A DNA stretch of 64,000 nucleotides from Isoetes taiwanensis (GCA_021234155.1 JAJEKV010000170.1:124001-188000), one strand, 5' to 3'. Counted from the stretch's first letter, positions 42,191 through 54,445 are shown. The notes: generated by a model from the sequence alone, not told the origin. Program-made: numbers and translations.

Positions 42191-44315
42191 TTGCTTGAGA
42201 GCCTATAAATGTTTTGGCTAGATTTATTAATTGTACAGAGTTATCTATGTGCAATTTGGAAATTGTCTTCGATAAGTGCATTGGCTTATATGTTTTTGGG
42301 GCTACCATGTCTTGGCTTCCCACATCAATAGTTATATTAAATGTCCATGTCTATGATGACAAATTGAAAGCCAGCATAGCTTATGTAGATGTACATTGAA
42401 CCTTGCATGCTAGATGAAAAATTGAAAGCATAGCTTATCTGGATGTATATTGAACCTCATCTTAGATGGAAAATTGGAAGCCAACATAGCCTATGTAGAT
42501 GGATATTGGACCTTGCATGTTAGATTATGTATTGATATAATGGATAGTGAACCTTGCATGTTAGATTTTGTATTGAAAAAAAAAGTTTATTCTAGTTCCA
42601 TTAAATGTTCTATATTTTGATTAAACAGTGTAATCACAACATATTGCAATATTCTACTATTGTCGACCATAATGCTTCTTGATGAAGTTGTGAAGAACTC
42701 ATTGTAAACAAAGAGGCAATATTTTTGCCATTCCATACACAATCTCTTTTTCAGTATGGATCTCAATGTGGTGCAATTATATGCATTTTAGAAGCTCAAT
42801 ATTGAAGCAAGTCTAGTGGACTCCTAAGGCGGATTTCCTTGTGCCACATATCAGCATAAATAACTCTGCATGATTCATGCTGATCTACAATGGCAGAGTA
42901 TTAAGATGCGGCCTAGCACCGGAATTATTATTACTATTATTGCTCTATGGTTGGATCTTGTTGAGCCTTTCACCTCTATTTTGCAGTTTCTAATTTTATA
43001 TTTCAGCCAGATAACATGTACGTGGCTCTGCTGAACCTGTTGTGCTTAGTGCACATAGCTGATGGGGCCATAAAATTAAGGTACATTAGTAACCTCGATG
43101 GTACACATCTGGCACCACAAACAACCACAATGGATACAATGCATTCACAACCTAGATTTGAAACTACTTTTGCATACAACTCTTTACTCCCTTGAATCAT
43201 AAAATGCGTAGAACCTAATGAAGTCTGAATCAGTTTGACTCTGCAGGTATACTCATTTATGCTTCATAAAGCTGGTAAAGCTGACGGTCCAAAGAATGCA
43301 GCAACCTACAAGAAGCAAACACATAAAAGGCACAAACTATTTTCTATTCATATGGGGTTGATCTTTCTGAGTATAGATTGAGTTCCACCATATGAGTCTT
43401 GAGGCAGAAAATGTTCAGATCAAGGTATGGCGATGTGATGATGATGCACACTCCCAAGCCAAAGCTTGCCATCTATCTCTTCAACCTCACTTATATAGGA
43501 AACCACTGTCATTCTCATCTTCCAAGATCTGTTCCCTGTTGCTAGATATTCGATATAATCGTCACCAAGTTCTAGCCAGTTTAGCATTGAACCCTAAAGT
43601 AAGAGCATAAGTTATGCTCTTCACAGTTGTTCTGTATGGCAGCTCTCCAATCTGTCATCACCTATTGCCTAATATAAGTGCCTGCATGCATAGTAGCAGT
43701 GAACTCCACTCTTAGGTATAAATGCTTCTGCCATGGCAAAGCTCCTGGGCAATATTTTGACATAATCAGCAATATTCGCAATTATCTTACCATATAATAG
43801 CGCCTTGGTTAATGAAGGTGCAATTGGAGTTGACGCAAGAATGACCGTTTCTTTACAAATGTTCTAGTTTTGGGATGTTATTGTATCTGAAAAATGAATA
43901 AGCAATTGCACTATGGGCCATTAAAGCTTTTGCTAGGTCACCTTCATAGAAGTAATAACTGCAAGTTCAGCTTTCTTCATCATATAAAAGCAAACCACTC
44001 CAATCAATTTTCTTTTCAATACCTTTTTTTCTCTATCCATTTGTTTCAAATCAAGCAATAGAATAAGTGAAGCATTTAGAGACATATTGCATGTTAGATA
44101 AACTTGTATATAAGATTTCATTTTTGTTAAATCTCTCTAGTTTGGGTGGTTTAAATAATAGGCGATGACCGTTTTCCTTTCTTTTTGTGTTGATCTCTTC
44201 TCGGAGTTTGGCCCAAATTGGATAATAATAAAGATTGTGAAGAGCAAAACCTCTTCCCCCCCTCCCCTTTCCCGGCACCCTTCTCCACTATTTCACTGTT
44301 TTGCGTATTGTTTAG
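42191..44315. other. No recognised gene
   Basis: AT-rich. Three imperfect repeats of ATTGAACCTTGCATGCTAGAT with AAATTGAAAGC occur at 42390-42570. If the ALIX exons downstream belong to a once complete gene, the missing upstream exons are not visible here. Confidence 0.5.
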
Positions 44316-44456
44316 GATGATATCCTACCGAAGTTGATGCTGATATCTGGTTCATATGAGGACCTCTTTAGATCTGAGCTTGTAAAATATGATCATATTT
44401 GCAATGAGGTGGCAAGAAATGTTGAAGCACAGAGAGTGTTATTGCAGCAAATCAAG

Positions 44457-44661
44457 GTATGAAATCATAATGAAATGTGAGAAAATTTGATTGTTTGTGA
44501 TCACATATTCTTCGATGAAAAGTGCATCTATCAGTTTTTTTAGTTCTTCTTTGTGTCATAATTTAAAAAAATCTATATACAGTGTGTCAGATATCCTCAT
44601 TCCATTTCAGACAATCGATATAGCGAGTCTTGTTATATAAAGGATTGCTATGTATGTAAAC
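44457..44661. other. ALIX intron sequence
   Basis: AT-rich intron start; no feature beyond the splice donor. Confidence 0.4.
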
Positions 44662-44860
44662 ATGATGTCGTCGATTCGCGTAGCGAATCGCCATTCTTGC
44701 TCAAGACGAGCATGCATGCATTGCATGCGTCGCATGCATGCATCGCATGCGTTTTGGGCCGTTCTTCAGGTTGGGCGTTTGCTACTTATTGCGGAGTTCT
44801 TCATCGACGTTTCATCGGCGCTTCCTCTTCTCTCAGCAGTACCTTATTCTCTTTGAATTG
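44662..44860. repeat. About 0.2-kb duplicated block with GCATGC palindromes, copy 1
   Basis: Starts ATGTCGTCGATTCGCGTAGC, includes CGATTCG..GCGAATCG inverted words and GCATGCATGC runs, and ends near TTATTCTCTTTGAATTG. Copy 2 is at 45032-45227. Confidence 0.85.
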
Positions 44861-45031
44861 TTTCGAGGCGGGGAGGGGCTTCTTCCTTTGGTTTGGCTAA
44901 TTGGCGTTGCTTTTCTCGCGTCCTTCAGGCCTTTAGCCTTCATCCCGTGACCTTCGCCCTCGATCCTAGTTTGTTAAGGAAGTCCTTTGGTACCGGGGCT
45001 TTGTTGGTTTCATGCGGTCGCGATTACAAGA

Positions 45032-45227
45032 ATGTCGTCGATTCGGCGTAGCGAATCGCCATTCTTGCTCAAAACGGCATGCATGCATTACATCGCGTCG
45101 CGATGCATGCATCGCATGTCGTTTTTGGGCGTTCTTCGGGTTGGCGTTTGCTACTTATTGCGGAGTTCTTCATCGGCGTTTCATCGGTAGCGCTTCCTCT
45201 TCTCGGCATTACCTTATTCTCTTTGAA
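45032..45227. repeat. About 0.2-kb duplicated block, copy 2
   Basis: Direct repeat of 44662-44860 with small differences. The short lead-in GCTTTGTTGGTTTCATGCG before it (44996) recurs a third time at about 45687. Confidence 0.85.
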
Positions 45228-46037
45228 CCCACCCTCCCCCCTCTTTGTTTTTATATTTTGTACAAGTTACGTTTATCATGTTTTTCCACCCGATTGGGTG
45301 ATGTTTTTTTCCCACCCATTGGGTGATGCTATTCTTTGGTATGTTTCTCGTTTGTTGTGTTGGTGTTGTGCAGTGTGTTGGCGTAGCCATCCGCTTTGAC
45401 TTCTCCATGCGGGGGTTTTGGGGCGATTCTATGCCTTACGTTTGTCTAAGCCCCTTTGAAGGCTTATCACTAGGTTTTTCCTCGAAAACCGAAGAAGGCT
45501 GGTTTTTAATCCCGGTGATAAGCTTTCGGCAGGTACATCAGCCACTCATCTATTAGCATTGTATTTGTTTTTGGGGTCCAAATGATTTTCCCTTTATTTT
45601 TCGTGGGTAGTTCGCATGTGTGCGGCTATCCACTGTCCACCATTGTAGAAATCTGCTGAGATGAATGAGAAGCCTATCTATGCGCTTTGTTGGTTTCATG
45701 CGAGTCGCAGTGCAAGAATGGAGACTTTAGGAATTCTAGCCATCAAATGGACATCAACCATTTTGCACTTTTTTTGCAAAAGCTCAATTGATCATATTGT
45801 AAGTTTTTGCATCTATGACATGGAGGGTAAAGTGCTAAATAATGTAGCCATGTTTAAAATATACCTAAGATAGTTTGCAAAACCTAAGTATTTTGGATTA
45901 TGGATACAGGTGAACAATGATGCATTTGTATCAACAGTTAACTTGCATGGTTATACAGGTTGATATTGAACTGTTGTTTTTCCAGCTAATGATTGTATTT
46001 TTCCAATTAAGTTATGTTTGAACTTTAATAAAATCAG
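45228..46037. other. No recognised gene (ALIX intron)
   Basis: Two CCACCCRATTGGGTGATG repeats near 45286-45330. Otherwise no coding resemblance. Confidence 0.45.
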
Positions 46038-46194
46038 CTGCCCATGAAAAAGTCTTGAGGCAGATTATTGCTGCAATTGCCAAGTACCGTGAAATTCGTG
46101 AAAACATAAATGAGGGGCTCACGTTTTACGTGACTCTTCAGGTTCATGTACTCTTAACCTTACGGCCATCACAATGAAGAATCAATTACTGAAC

Positions 46195-47416
46195 ATTAGG
46201 GATTTTTTGAGATCATAAAAGGGCCTTCTAAGAACTGCTGACTAAGCTATATGAACTACCAATCAGAAAACAGAACATGTAATCCAGTCAGCAAAACAGC
46301 TATAACTAATTCACTGGATCACATTTTCTAGCATAAGTGTTGATAGAAAAGTCCAAATGAGCTTTTGTTTGGTGCAATAGATAGATCTCATTGAGATCTT
46401 TCCAACCTTGGGCGGTTTGCATATCTTTTAGCCTCGTAGGATAGTAAAAAATGGTAAAAAACCATATTTTTTGGAGTTTTTTTTTTTTTTTTGTAGGCAA
46501 GATATTTATATTTTTATTGATAATAATAAGTAAATACATAGGCTCCACAATGGGCCTGATAGGCAGAATTATCACATCATCATCTTACTCCAAGATTGAG
46601 GTCTAAAGATTACAACCTTCTTTTCCAATGAAAGTACGGCTCGAGATCCCTCTAATAACTGTAACTGTGTCCATCTGTAGCTCCACCACCGAAAGATGCT
46701 AGTAGTCGGAGGTCGTATGGGAGCAATCATCATTCCTCGCGTTAACTCGGCTTGGGATACCATCTGCATTGCTGTACTATAATTGCTGTACTATAAGAGA
46801 GAACTCTGTCTTCCAACTATGCAATACACCCTGCAAGCCTACCCCTATAGAGGGTGGTCAAATCGCTCTCCATGTTGCCCCTCCATCAACCAACATAGGC
46901 CACAACTACCTACATGGTGCTCAGCAGCAATAAGAAAGCTATGGTCTCCCGCCCAAAGCTTTCACGTTAGATCCCTTCCTTACCTGCATTGTCCATTCTT
47001 GTTCTCACCCATAGATCCCAACCCCCCCTTGCTGGGAAAGGGGAAGGATGACACTAGGAGATTTAGATATGCATTCCAGTGTAAAAGATGACACATGGTG
47101 CTGCCTAAATGCTTCCATCAAACCACCAATGCACAAACACTGCCCACTAGATCTGCAATCATAAGTGGCTAAAATATGTGCAAAGCACCTAAGGTTGGAA
47201 AGTTCTCAACGAGATCTATCTATTGCACTAAACGAGAGATCATTTGGACTTTTCTATCAACAGTTATGCTAGAAAATGTGATCCAGTGAGTCAGTTATAA
47301 CAGTTTTGCTGACTGGACCCGTCAGGCTCTGATTTCTGATTGGTAGTTCATTTATCTTCATTTGGCTTAGTTGGCATGATTTGAAGGCCCTTTTTTAATC
47401 TCAAATAAACCCTAAT
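46195..47416. mobile_element. Long-TIR DNA transposon (about 220-bp arms) in ALIX intron
   Basis: Left arm 46195-46412 and right arm 47190-47416 are inverted copies with a few percent differences. Each outer end starts ATTAGGGWTTWTTTGAGAT. Shared inner words include GGATCACATTTTCTAGCATA and GTGCAATAGATAGATCTC. Length 1,222 bp. The interior contains a minus-strand poly(A) relic (T run at 46479-46493) and 50-70-codon frames of no known family. Arms of this length resemble Mutator-like elements; the 9-base target duplication expected for them was not identified by eye. Confidence 0.75.
46479..46800 (-). mobile_element. Possible LINE 3' end inside the long-TIR element
   Basis: On the minus strand, sequence ending TATCAATAAAAATATAAATATC is followed by an A run (46479-46493), with a 65-codon open frame before it. 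It looks like a retroposon tail captured by or inserted in the TIR element. Confidence 0.4.
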
Positions 47417-47608
47417 GAATTATTACATTTGACTTTGCAGGATGCTATTACCAATTTAAAGCAGCAGTGTAGTGACTTTGTGATGATGCGGAATACTCAA
47501 GCTTCAGAAATGATAGATGACATTCAACAGCAAATTGCTGGCGGTGGAGATAGTGACAGTGGGCTTTGGGGATGGCGAGAGTGGGTGTCCCTATGGCTTT
47601 GGGGATGA

Positions 47609-49135
47609 CTCCACCGCAACTAGTCATAGCATGTTATCAATATCAGAGTGTTAGCACCCCATAACTTATACTCCAAATCCAAATCATGTCGCATTTCATA
47701 CTTATGCGATATGAATTGGATCTAACAGATGATGAATGTAGTGCTATCACTTGTACCACAATTCAAATCTAAATTCACCCCTTAACTTATACTGCAGACG
47801 CAAAATCCAATGCAACCACACATCAATAGCATAACCCATTCAGGCTAGGAGCACCCTGTGGTTAAAATGAGGTGGAGCTTAGCCGACCTTGCTAAAAGTC
47901 TTGGACTTCTATTTTTTTGGAAGGGGTAGTGTTGCTCAACAAGATATTATGCTAACATACTAGTTCTAGAACATGTATGTCTCGAGTTCAAGACTGCCCA
48001 GAGTTGCACTATATATAGACCTATCCCACACCCCACTATAGGGTCCATGGATATAGGGTCCCCATGGATGCTAAAATAATATCAAATTTTCTTCGCTTTT
48101 GTTAAATGTTACAAGCTCTATTGAGTCCATTCTTAATGTACCTTGTACTTTAAGCAACAAACACATTTATACAAGAAATTTAGCGCGCTCTTACAATATG
48201 ACTTTGACATGGTATGGCGGAAGTTCATCCTTCAAAGAATTGGTGCATGGTTAGTCACCACGAAGTTTTTAGTTTGCATGTAATCGATTGGTGCATGGCT
48301 GGAGTAAAGAGTGGCACCCTTAATTTGTGCGCACGGCTACTACTTTTGTCAATCTTCAATTTTAAAAGTGTTGGCTGGCATTACAATTGTTTATCTATTC
48401 TATTAACTAGTCAATACCAAAAGTCTACAATCTAGAATATTCTATAAGTCTTGATTTTTTACTATCCACTAGCTAGGATCTAATCTAGCTATTTACTTAC
48501 TCCACACTTGACACTTTGTCCATAGCATGGGATTTGGTTGTCCTGGCATTACTCAAACCCTTCCCCAATTAGCTTGTGGGACTGATCCACAAGTAGCATT
48601 CATTCCTGAGCCTTCCTGATGATGAAGACTAATCTCTTAGTCCCAAACCAAGAGGACCTAGACCGAGACGCAACCTACAATCCCCCTGCCTCTTTATGCC
48701 ATCTTGATGAGGACTAAATTTTTAGGGGCAAACCCTTGTTTGATGGTATAATATAGGGGACTAAGAATACTACCTTGATTCGTAGGTCAATTTCTTGAAT
48801 TTGGTGTACACAATATTTTTGAAGCATTGAGTTTAAATTCTTGGTTTCATCTATTCTTATATTTCTAGTTGTTGTGATTATTGTGTTCTTTGATCGTAAA
48901 CAGAGCAAATGAATGTTCTAAAATCAAGTCTCTATATTTTAGGGCATGAAGGAGCAGAAGGGATGAGGGCTAATGGATCTCGATTTCTATAGTTGTTCAG
49001 GATTTAAGATTTCAGGTTGGATCATGGTTTCCACTTCTTATTGCAGTTTCCCGACTAATAAAGATTGAACATATCCATTCTAGTGGTCTGGATTAGGTTT
49101 GTTGGTCTTCAGTTGGTCAAATATATTTCTTCTAA
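47609..49135. other. No recognised gene
   Basis: No coding resemblance and no strong repeats; AT-rich. Confidence 0.45.
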
Positions 49136-49410
49136 CATGACATAGATTGACCATATATGTTGTCAAGCATATTTTTTTCCAAAGAGAAATAGATAAAATC
49201 TTAACAATAAAGCAAAGCTTGAGCACAATCCAAATAAGAGCTTGTATCACACATTGGAGCACATAGACTACGACTAAGGATGCTTTTCCCTCCTTTGTCA
49301 TAATTTGTTTATTGTTAGTAGGATGTAGAGTAGAAATGTATGTCCTCCTGCTACATTCGTCTTTGGAGACTCTTTAACAAACACAAGCAATTGGAGCTAC
49401 TTGTTTCCTG
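49136..49410 (+). pseudogene. GDSL lipase exon 1, second degenerate copy
   Basis: Homologous to 36078-36345. The start ATG is lost (CTACGACTAAGG in place of ATGGCTATGG). The block I motif survives as FVFGDSLTNTSNWSYLF near 49350-49405, with Asp to Asn and Gly to Ser changes after GDSL. No second exon is found downstream. It is a duplicated, dead fragment. Confidence 0.75.
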
Positions 49411-51206
49411 TTAGTACATGGTTTTGGGATATTCTAAAATGTTCTAGATGCTCATGGGTAAGCACATCAATCTAAAAAAAGAATGTTTTAAAACTTTGCA
49501 ATATTCTAGAATCTTCCAGATGCTCATGGGTAAGCACCTCATGAGTGAGTATGAATAAGCTCCTTGTGATGTTTTGGAATTGGTAATAGATGTGAATAAG
49601 GTCCTCAAGGGTGATACTTGAACAGATGTAAAGATGCAGACGAACACTCTTGGCATGGATAGATCTGACAGTAAGACAATGCACCAAGTGCAACGAAGAA
49701 GGAGGCAACAATCCTATTTGGAACGACAATTTTACATTTTCTTTGGATGTTGCAAGACTTTGAAAGAAGTGGGGCATCACTAGGATTTAATGGGAAGAAG
49801 AATCAATCTATTCATAAAGTCAAAGAAAAATAAGTATGCCATGTTTGCAGCTTGAAGGTCTGTGCACAGGCATAAATTGAGTACTTGAGGCACTCTACCT
49901 TGCATCTGCAAAGATATTGTAAAAAGGATTCTTATACTTCCAACTAAATAATCACTAAGAGGTCCACCAAATAGTCCAGGAATCAATAAAAATTAGTAAT
50001 GATCTCAGATAAAAAAGGAAAATTAAATAAAACTGGGAGCTTGGTTAGGACATATCTTCCAGGCAACTAGTGAAACTTATCAAACAAAATTGGAAGCTTG
50101 GTTGGGACAATTCTCTACTGAATCTGCCCAGAAATTAAGTATGAGACATACCAAGTCCTCAAGATTTGGAATGGAAGAACCGTCATTATGGAAGATATGG
50201 ATGAATATGTGCAAGACTATATTCAACACAAGGAAATTTAGAATCTACACTAACCAAGAAAGTGAGGGTTTAGTCCGAATACCTTGTCGAAATGGATTCA
50301 GAGATCTGGAGCAATATTACAGAGTATAGTTGCTTCTTAAATCCAATAACCAAAGCTTCACTAAACTTTCCCTTCGACAACCATCAACTCTAAGCTTAGT
50401 CCCAGGTATGGTATGTCGTATAGAAGAACTGCTGCTTAGAAGCAGATATTATCTGCAAAGATACCAAATCTGAGATTGCTGCAAAAATCCCTGTATAGCA
50501 TGTTATTGAATGTGGTAAGAGTTCAGAATTTACCCAGGCTTCAAACCGGATCAGTTACTACAAGAGCTTTTGCAGCACACATATGAGTTCATAAATGTTG
50601 GCAATGAAGATCTCCATTCAAGAGGCCGCAAAGCTGACTGCGAAAGTCCACAAAGGGAAAATTGGCTGGCTGGGAAAAATGAAATGATCAGAGTCCTAGA
50701 GTTACCTGAGAGCCATATATTGCCGGAAATATCCAACCAGAGACTGATGTTGCCGTTGCGATCCGAAGAACTCAAGTGAACATGAATGCAATAAGAATTA
50801 CCAAAACATAAAATGAAATGATAAGCAAGGTGAGTTCGTTGGTTAGGAAGAACACCCAATCAATTCGACATCCCTGAGTAGGAAGTGGAGCAGAAATGGC
50901 ACAGCTTGTGCTTCCTGTCTCGGCCGTTTGATGGCGATTGCTATCTCCGTGTACTAACTTCATGTCTTATCTAATTTTCAGGGTCATAGATTCATGAAAT
51001 TGTAGATCCAATGGTTTTGTAGCGCTACATCAAATTTTGCTTATGTGGAAGAGACACGTGGCTAGGCTAAAATTTCAGGAAAGGCTGTAGGCCCGGTAGG
51101 GCTGGTGTGCTAAAAAAACAAGGTGCTACGCACGGAGGGTTGCCCTCTATGGCTGAAGGGTGAAGTGGCTTAAATCATAGCTCAAAGTCCTGTTTTGACA
51201 ATCAAT
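49411..51206. other. No recognised gene
   Basis: Short open frames at 50090-50329 and 50570-50779 could be exons but resemble nothing I know. Near 49440-49530 a CCAGATGCTCATGGGTAAGCAC block occurs twice. Confidence 0.45.
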
Positions 51207-51821
51207 TCAAATTGCTATTTCTAGACAATAGAATACTTGATACCATGACTTTATGGGAATTGGCCTGAAGAAATCTTTGGTGCTCGGCATAGAAGAAGTA
51301 TTGCAAAAACTCATTTGGAACTCAACACTGGGAACACGAGCTTCTATAGCCAACAGTTTCTGTGCCTCATCTAATTTTCCCACTTTACAAAGCTTGTCAA
51401 CAAGGTCCCTAAATGTTAAAGCCCTAGGAGCAAAACCTTTCTCAACCATCCGCTCACACACATCTACTGCTGCACTGTATCTCTCATTCTCACAAAGAGC
51501 AAGAAAGAGAGTATTATAGAAGTGTTATAGCTCACAGCATCGGGATGCAACTTATTTAAAGCAATAACCTCGAAAAAAGCCTTCAGCTTCATTTAACTTT
51601 CCAACTTTACATAGGCCCTTCAGGAATGAGTCGAATGTTATGATATTTGGGTGATAACTTCTCTTAGCCATCTTTTGTAGTAAAGATTTTGCATCATCAA
51701 CTTGTCTCGCATCTGACAGTCCATCAATAAGGGACGTGCATGTTTTGACATACTGTGGAACATATATTGCCTTGAGGCCCTTAGTCATGGCCATTAAGAA
51801 ATAATTCAAAAGCTCATTCAT
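51207..51821 (-). pseudogene. P-class pentatricopeptide repeat protein fragment
   Basis: Minus strand. KTCTSLIDGLSDARQVDDAK, NIITFDSFLKGLCKVGKLNE, then after a frameshift near 51560 HPDAVSYNT, a region with more shifts (LALCENERYSAAVDVCE), and MVEKGFAPRALTFRDLVD, KLCKVGKLDEAQKLL. These are about four 35-residue PPR motifs of the P class (TFNSLIDGLCK type), unlike the PLS-type repeats nearby. Start and end are lost. PPR proteins bind organellar RNA. Its 5' side abuts a 64-bp tandem duplication. Confidence 0.8.
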
Positions 51822-51911
51822 GCTCAGAACTAAAAGAATTCGCCAAAGTCATGGCCATTAAGAAATAATTCAAAAGCTCATTCATGCTCAGAACTAAAAG
51901 AATTCGCCAAA
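51784..51911. repeat. 64-bp tandem duplication
   Basis: Two copies (51784-51847, 51848-51911) starting GTCATGGCCATTAAGAAATA, without differences that I can see, hence recent. Confidence 0.92.
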
Positions 51912-52337
51912 GTCGAGCATCACTCTATGTGATTGCAACCAAAAATTCAAAGCAAAAATGGAGGTACATAACTTCCAGATAATTATGCACACTTCAATAA
52001 ATGTTGTAATCTATCAAATCAAACTGGCTTTTCAACGAATAAGAATTTCTAGGAAGAAAATGGCTTACCAGATAAATATCCAATGCCTCAATCTCATTTA
52101 CCTTCTTAAAATCGGGCAAAACTCTGGGGTTGCCTGTGAAAAGTAAGTGGTTTCTGTAGTTAAATACCCTTTAGCCCCTGTTTAAAAGGAAATTGAATAG
52201 CTAAACCTTATAAAAGCAATAGCTAGGACTGATACACTGACAACATAAGTTAGCTGCCATATAATAATGAATTGTCTCTACTGAGGAAAAACAATTCTTA
52301 CGGATTAAGCAAGTCTATGACATTTCCAGGGTTTTCT
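51912..52337. other. No recognised gene
   Basis: AT-rich spacer; nothing seen. Confidence 0.4.
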
Positions 52338-52703
52338 GTTAGCGCTTCATCCTGCAGCCTAAAATACTCTTCATCAATCAAACATGTGTATTACGTTATA
52401 TTGCTTACTTGCGGATGGGGACGCCAATTTCTTTTGCCATACAGATGCTACGATGCCCAAGATGAAATGGCCACCTTGTAGGAGTTGATTCTTAACCGAT
52501 TAGCAATATTTCAGAGGACTTGCATGAAGCACAGGGCGCATCAGATTGGAGCTTCGGGTATGCCCGTTACCCGGTTGGAACATCGGCGATCCAGAACATG
52601 CGAAACCGCCAGTTTACAGGCAACAAACGATTTCTAGCATATACCTAGGATATGCCATAAACCCACTTAAGCAAGGGTTTGCCCCCTAGGGGCAACCCAA
52701 AAA
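52338..52703. repeat. About 370-bp direct repeat, left copy
   Basis: Starts TGTTAGCGCTTCATCC and ends near GGGGCAACCCA; repeated in the same orientation at 56848-57221. Near its end is an imperfect palindrome GGGTTTGCCCCCTAGGGG followed by CAACCC. The two copies bracket the DYW-PPR/CCR4 pseudogene. TG...CA ends would fit LTRs, but no primer-binding site or target duplication is visible. Confidence 0.8.
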
Positions 52704-53744
52704 TGAACACTTTTTTGCCTAGCCATGCATTTATACCCCTAAATAATTTAATAATATTTTTCAATATATAAAGTTTATATTTTCAAAATACATATATATC
52801 ATCATGGCATAATCTTATTATCACCATTATATATCAAATTGATTAATGTTGGCAATTAATATTGGTAACAAAACCTTAAGTCAAATACCCCTAGAACGCA
52901 TGCACTTTTCTATACATGGGGTGAACTGATTCACTTTTCTAAACGCCAGGGAGACGATCAAGAGAAATGTTTTGCAGTTGCGATAAATTTCCTCCTCTTT
53001 TTTGAGATGGGATCGTGCAAGACAGAATAGTAATCTCTTCTTCCTCCTGTGCCACAAGTAATGAAAAATTCGTGTTGACTTCAAGGAAGAGTGCAAGAAA
53101 TATGTTTTGAACCAAGAAAGGAGGGAAGGCACCGAGCAAGAAAGTGTACGACATTTTTCACTTTGGAAGTGCAGATTCTAGACTTGTAAAATTGAAAGAA
53201 TCGGCACACCATTTCTTTCTATTCTTAATCTCTACCACTCGATCTTCTCTAAATCTATACTTCTAGCTCGAGTTTCATGCAATACTCTAGCGCCATCTCT
53301 GGCTTATATCAAGCTATGTGCATCTTATGAACGTGAGAACGTTAAGGGAATAGTTAACCCACAAAGGGATTTGTAATTCCCTATCCCATTCTGGAATATA
53401 GTGTTTATGATTCCATAAGCATGACTTGAGAAGAGTTTGCAATATCTAACATAGCTGGCCTGTAAAATGTTAGGGCTTCTTAGGTTTTAGCAGGCCTAAG
53501 TGTCCCCATATGGAACAACCCTTAGCTCATCGATCTACAAATCTGTAGCTTTATTCGCGTTATGCCTTCAATTACCCCTGAGATATCATATTAAAGTTAT
53601 AATCTTTCAAACAGTTTTGAGAAATTCCTGAATGACCAGAAAGTAATGATATTAATTGTATGACTCTCTTTTCCTTCACAAATGCCTACATACTTAAGTA
53701 TGTTACAAGATCAAAGAACTTCTAACAAGGGCCATGCAATAACA
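52704..53744. other. No recognised gene
   Basis: AT-rich 3' flank of the PPR pseudogene. Nothing else recognisable. Confidence 0.4.
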
Positions 53745-54445
53745 TCAGTGATAATCCTCACATGAGCAGGATCCATCCTTGAAGTGGTGCATGCGGTAAC
53801 CATCCCTTATTATAATGTCTCGCTTTTCAATTTTAGAAATGATCTTGGTTGCACTATGGAAGTCTACACAGACGCGGAGATTTTTTCTCACCTGAATAAC
53901 TGCCCTGGAGTTGTCTCGATAAGCCCAAATGCTACAGCCAGTTTTTCACAGTGCCCACATAAGGCATCCTCCTTGTCCTGGTCTGACATTTGTTCCAGCA
54001 CCAAGTCCACTTTTGGTGCATAACCACTCTCCTTCATTCGATCACTTAATCTTTTTAGCATTGCATAGATCTCTTCACTTTCGTGGTGGCTCTTGTCCCC
54101 AACAATGAATTCATGGACTGCCTCATTTAGTTCAATCCATGCCTTTGCAGGTCTCTTCCATGCACCTACCTGCTTTCGGAGCCCTTCTATTCTTGCAGCA
54201 TCCTTTCACATGTGAGCATCAGAAAATATACCTGACATAAGCACATATGCGGAGGCATGATGGGAATTCAAGTTCACAACTTGGTCAAAAGATCGTCTTG
54301 CAATGTCCACATTGCCGTATGTTTTGCAGGCAGCAAGTAAAGCTGTCCAGCCATTAAAGATGGGCTCCATAAGTTGCAAATCCTGCACGGCCAAGAAGGT
54401 CAACCATACAGTTGTAATGACGATCATCAGGCATCAAAGTTTACA
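53745..54445 (-). pseudogene. PPR protein: last PPR, E/E+ and DYW domain (pseudogene part)
   Basis: The minus strand begins LMPDDRHYNCMVDLLGRAG, is frameshifted, then GWTALLAACKTYGNVDIARR (E1), NLNSHHASAYVLMSGIFSDA (E2), KRPAKAWIELNEAVHEFIVG (E+), then the DYW deaminase: [18 protein letters not shown], and in another frame [19 protein letters not shown] followed by His and the stop at 53745. HCEKLA corresponds to the HSEKLA zinc/active-site block and CSCEDYH to the terminal CSCGDYW, so the C-terminus is DYH. DYW proteins edit cytidines in plastid and mitochondrial RNA. At least three frameshifts. A GA microsatellite (54453-54470) bounds its 5' side; upstream PPR repeats resume only at 55745. 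Confidence 0.85.

Larger units (their letters stand above)
44316..47608 (+). pseudogene. ALIX/BRO1-domain protein, three coiled-coil exons (partial, probably dead)
   Basis: Three separate exons of the V-shaped middle domain of ALIX, an ESCRT-associated endosomal protein. Exon 44316-44456 (after TTTAG, before GTATGA): DDILPKLMLISGSYEDLF, VKYDHICNEVARNVEAQ. Exon 46038-46141: AAHEKVLRQIIAAIAKYREI, NINEGLTFYVTLQ. Exon 47441-47608 (after TTTGCAG): DAITNLKQQCSDFVMMRN, MIDDIQQQIAGG, then a short Trp-rich tail and stop instead of the Pro-rich C-terminus. The exon between the first two (normally AQNEEF..) is not found, so phases do not match across that gap. The N-terminal BRO1 domain is also missing. 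A long-TIR transposon lies in the last intron. Probably a partial pseudogene; an upstream continuation outside the window cannot be excluded for the 5' end only. Confidence 0.8.
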
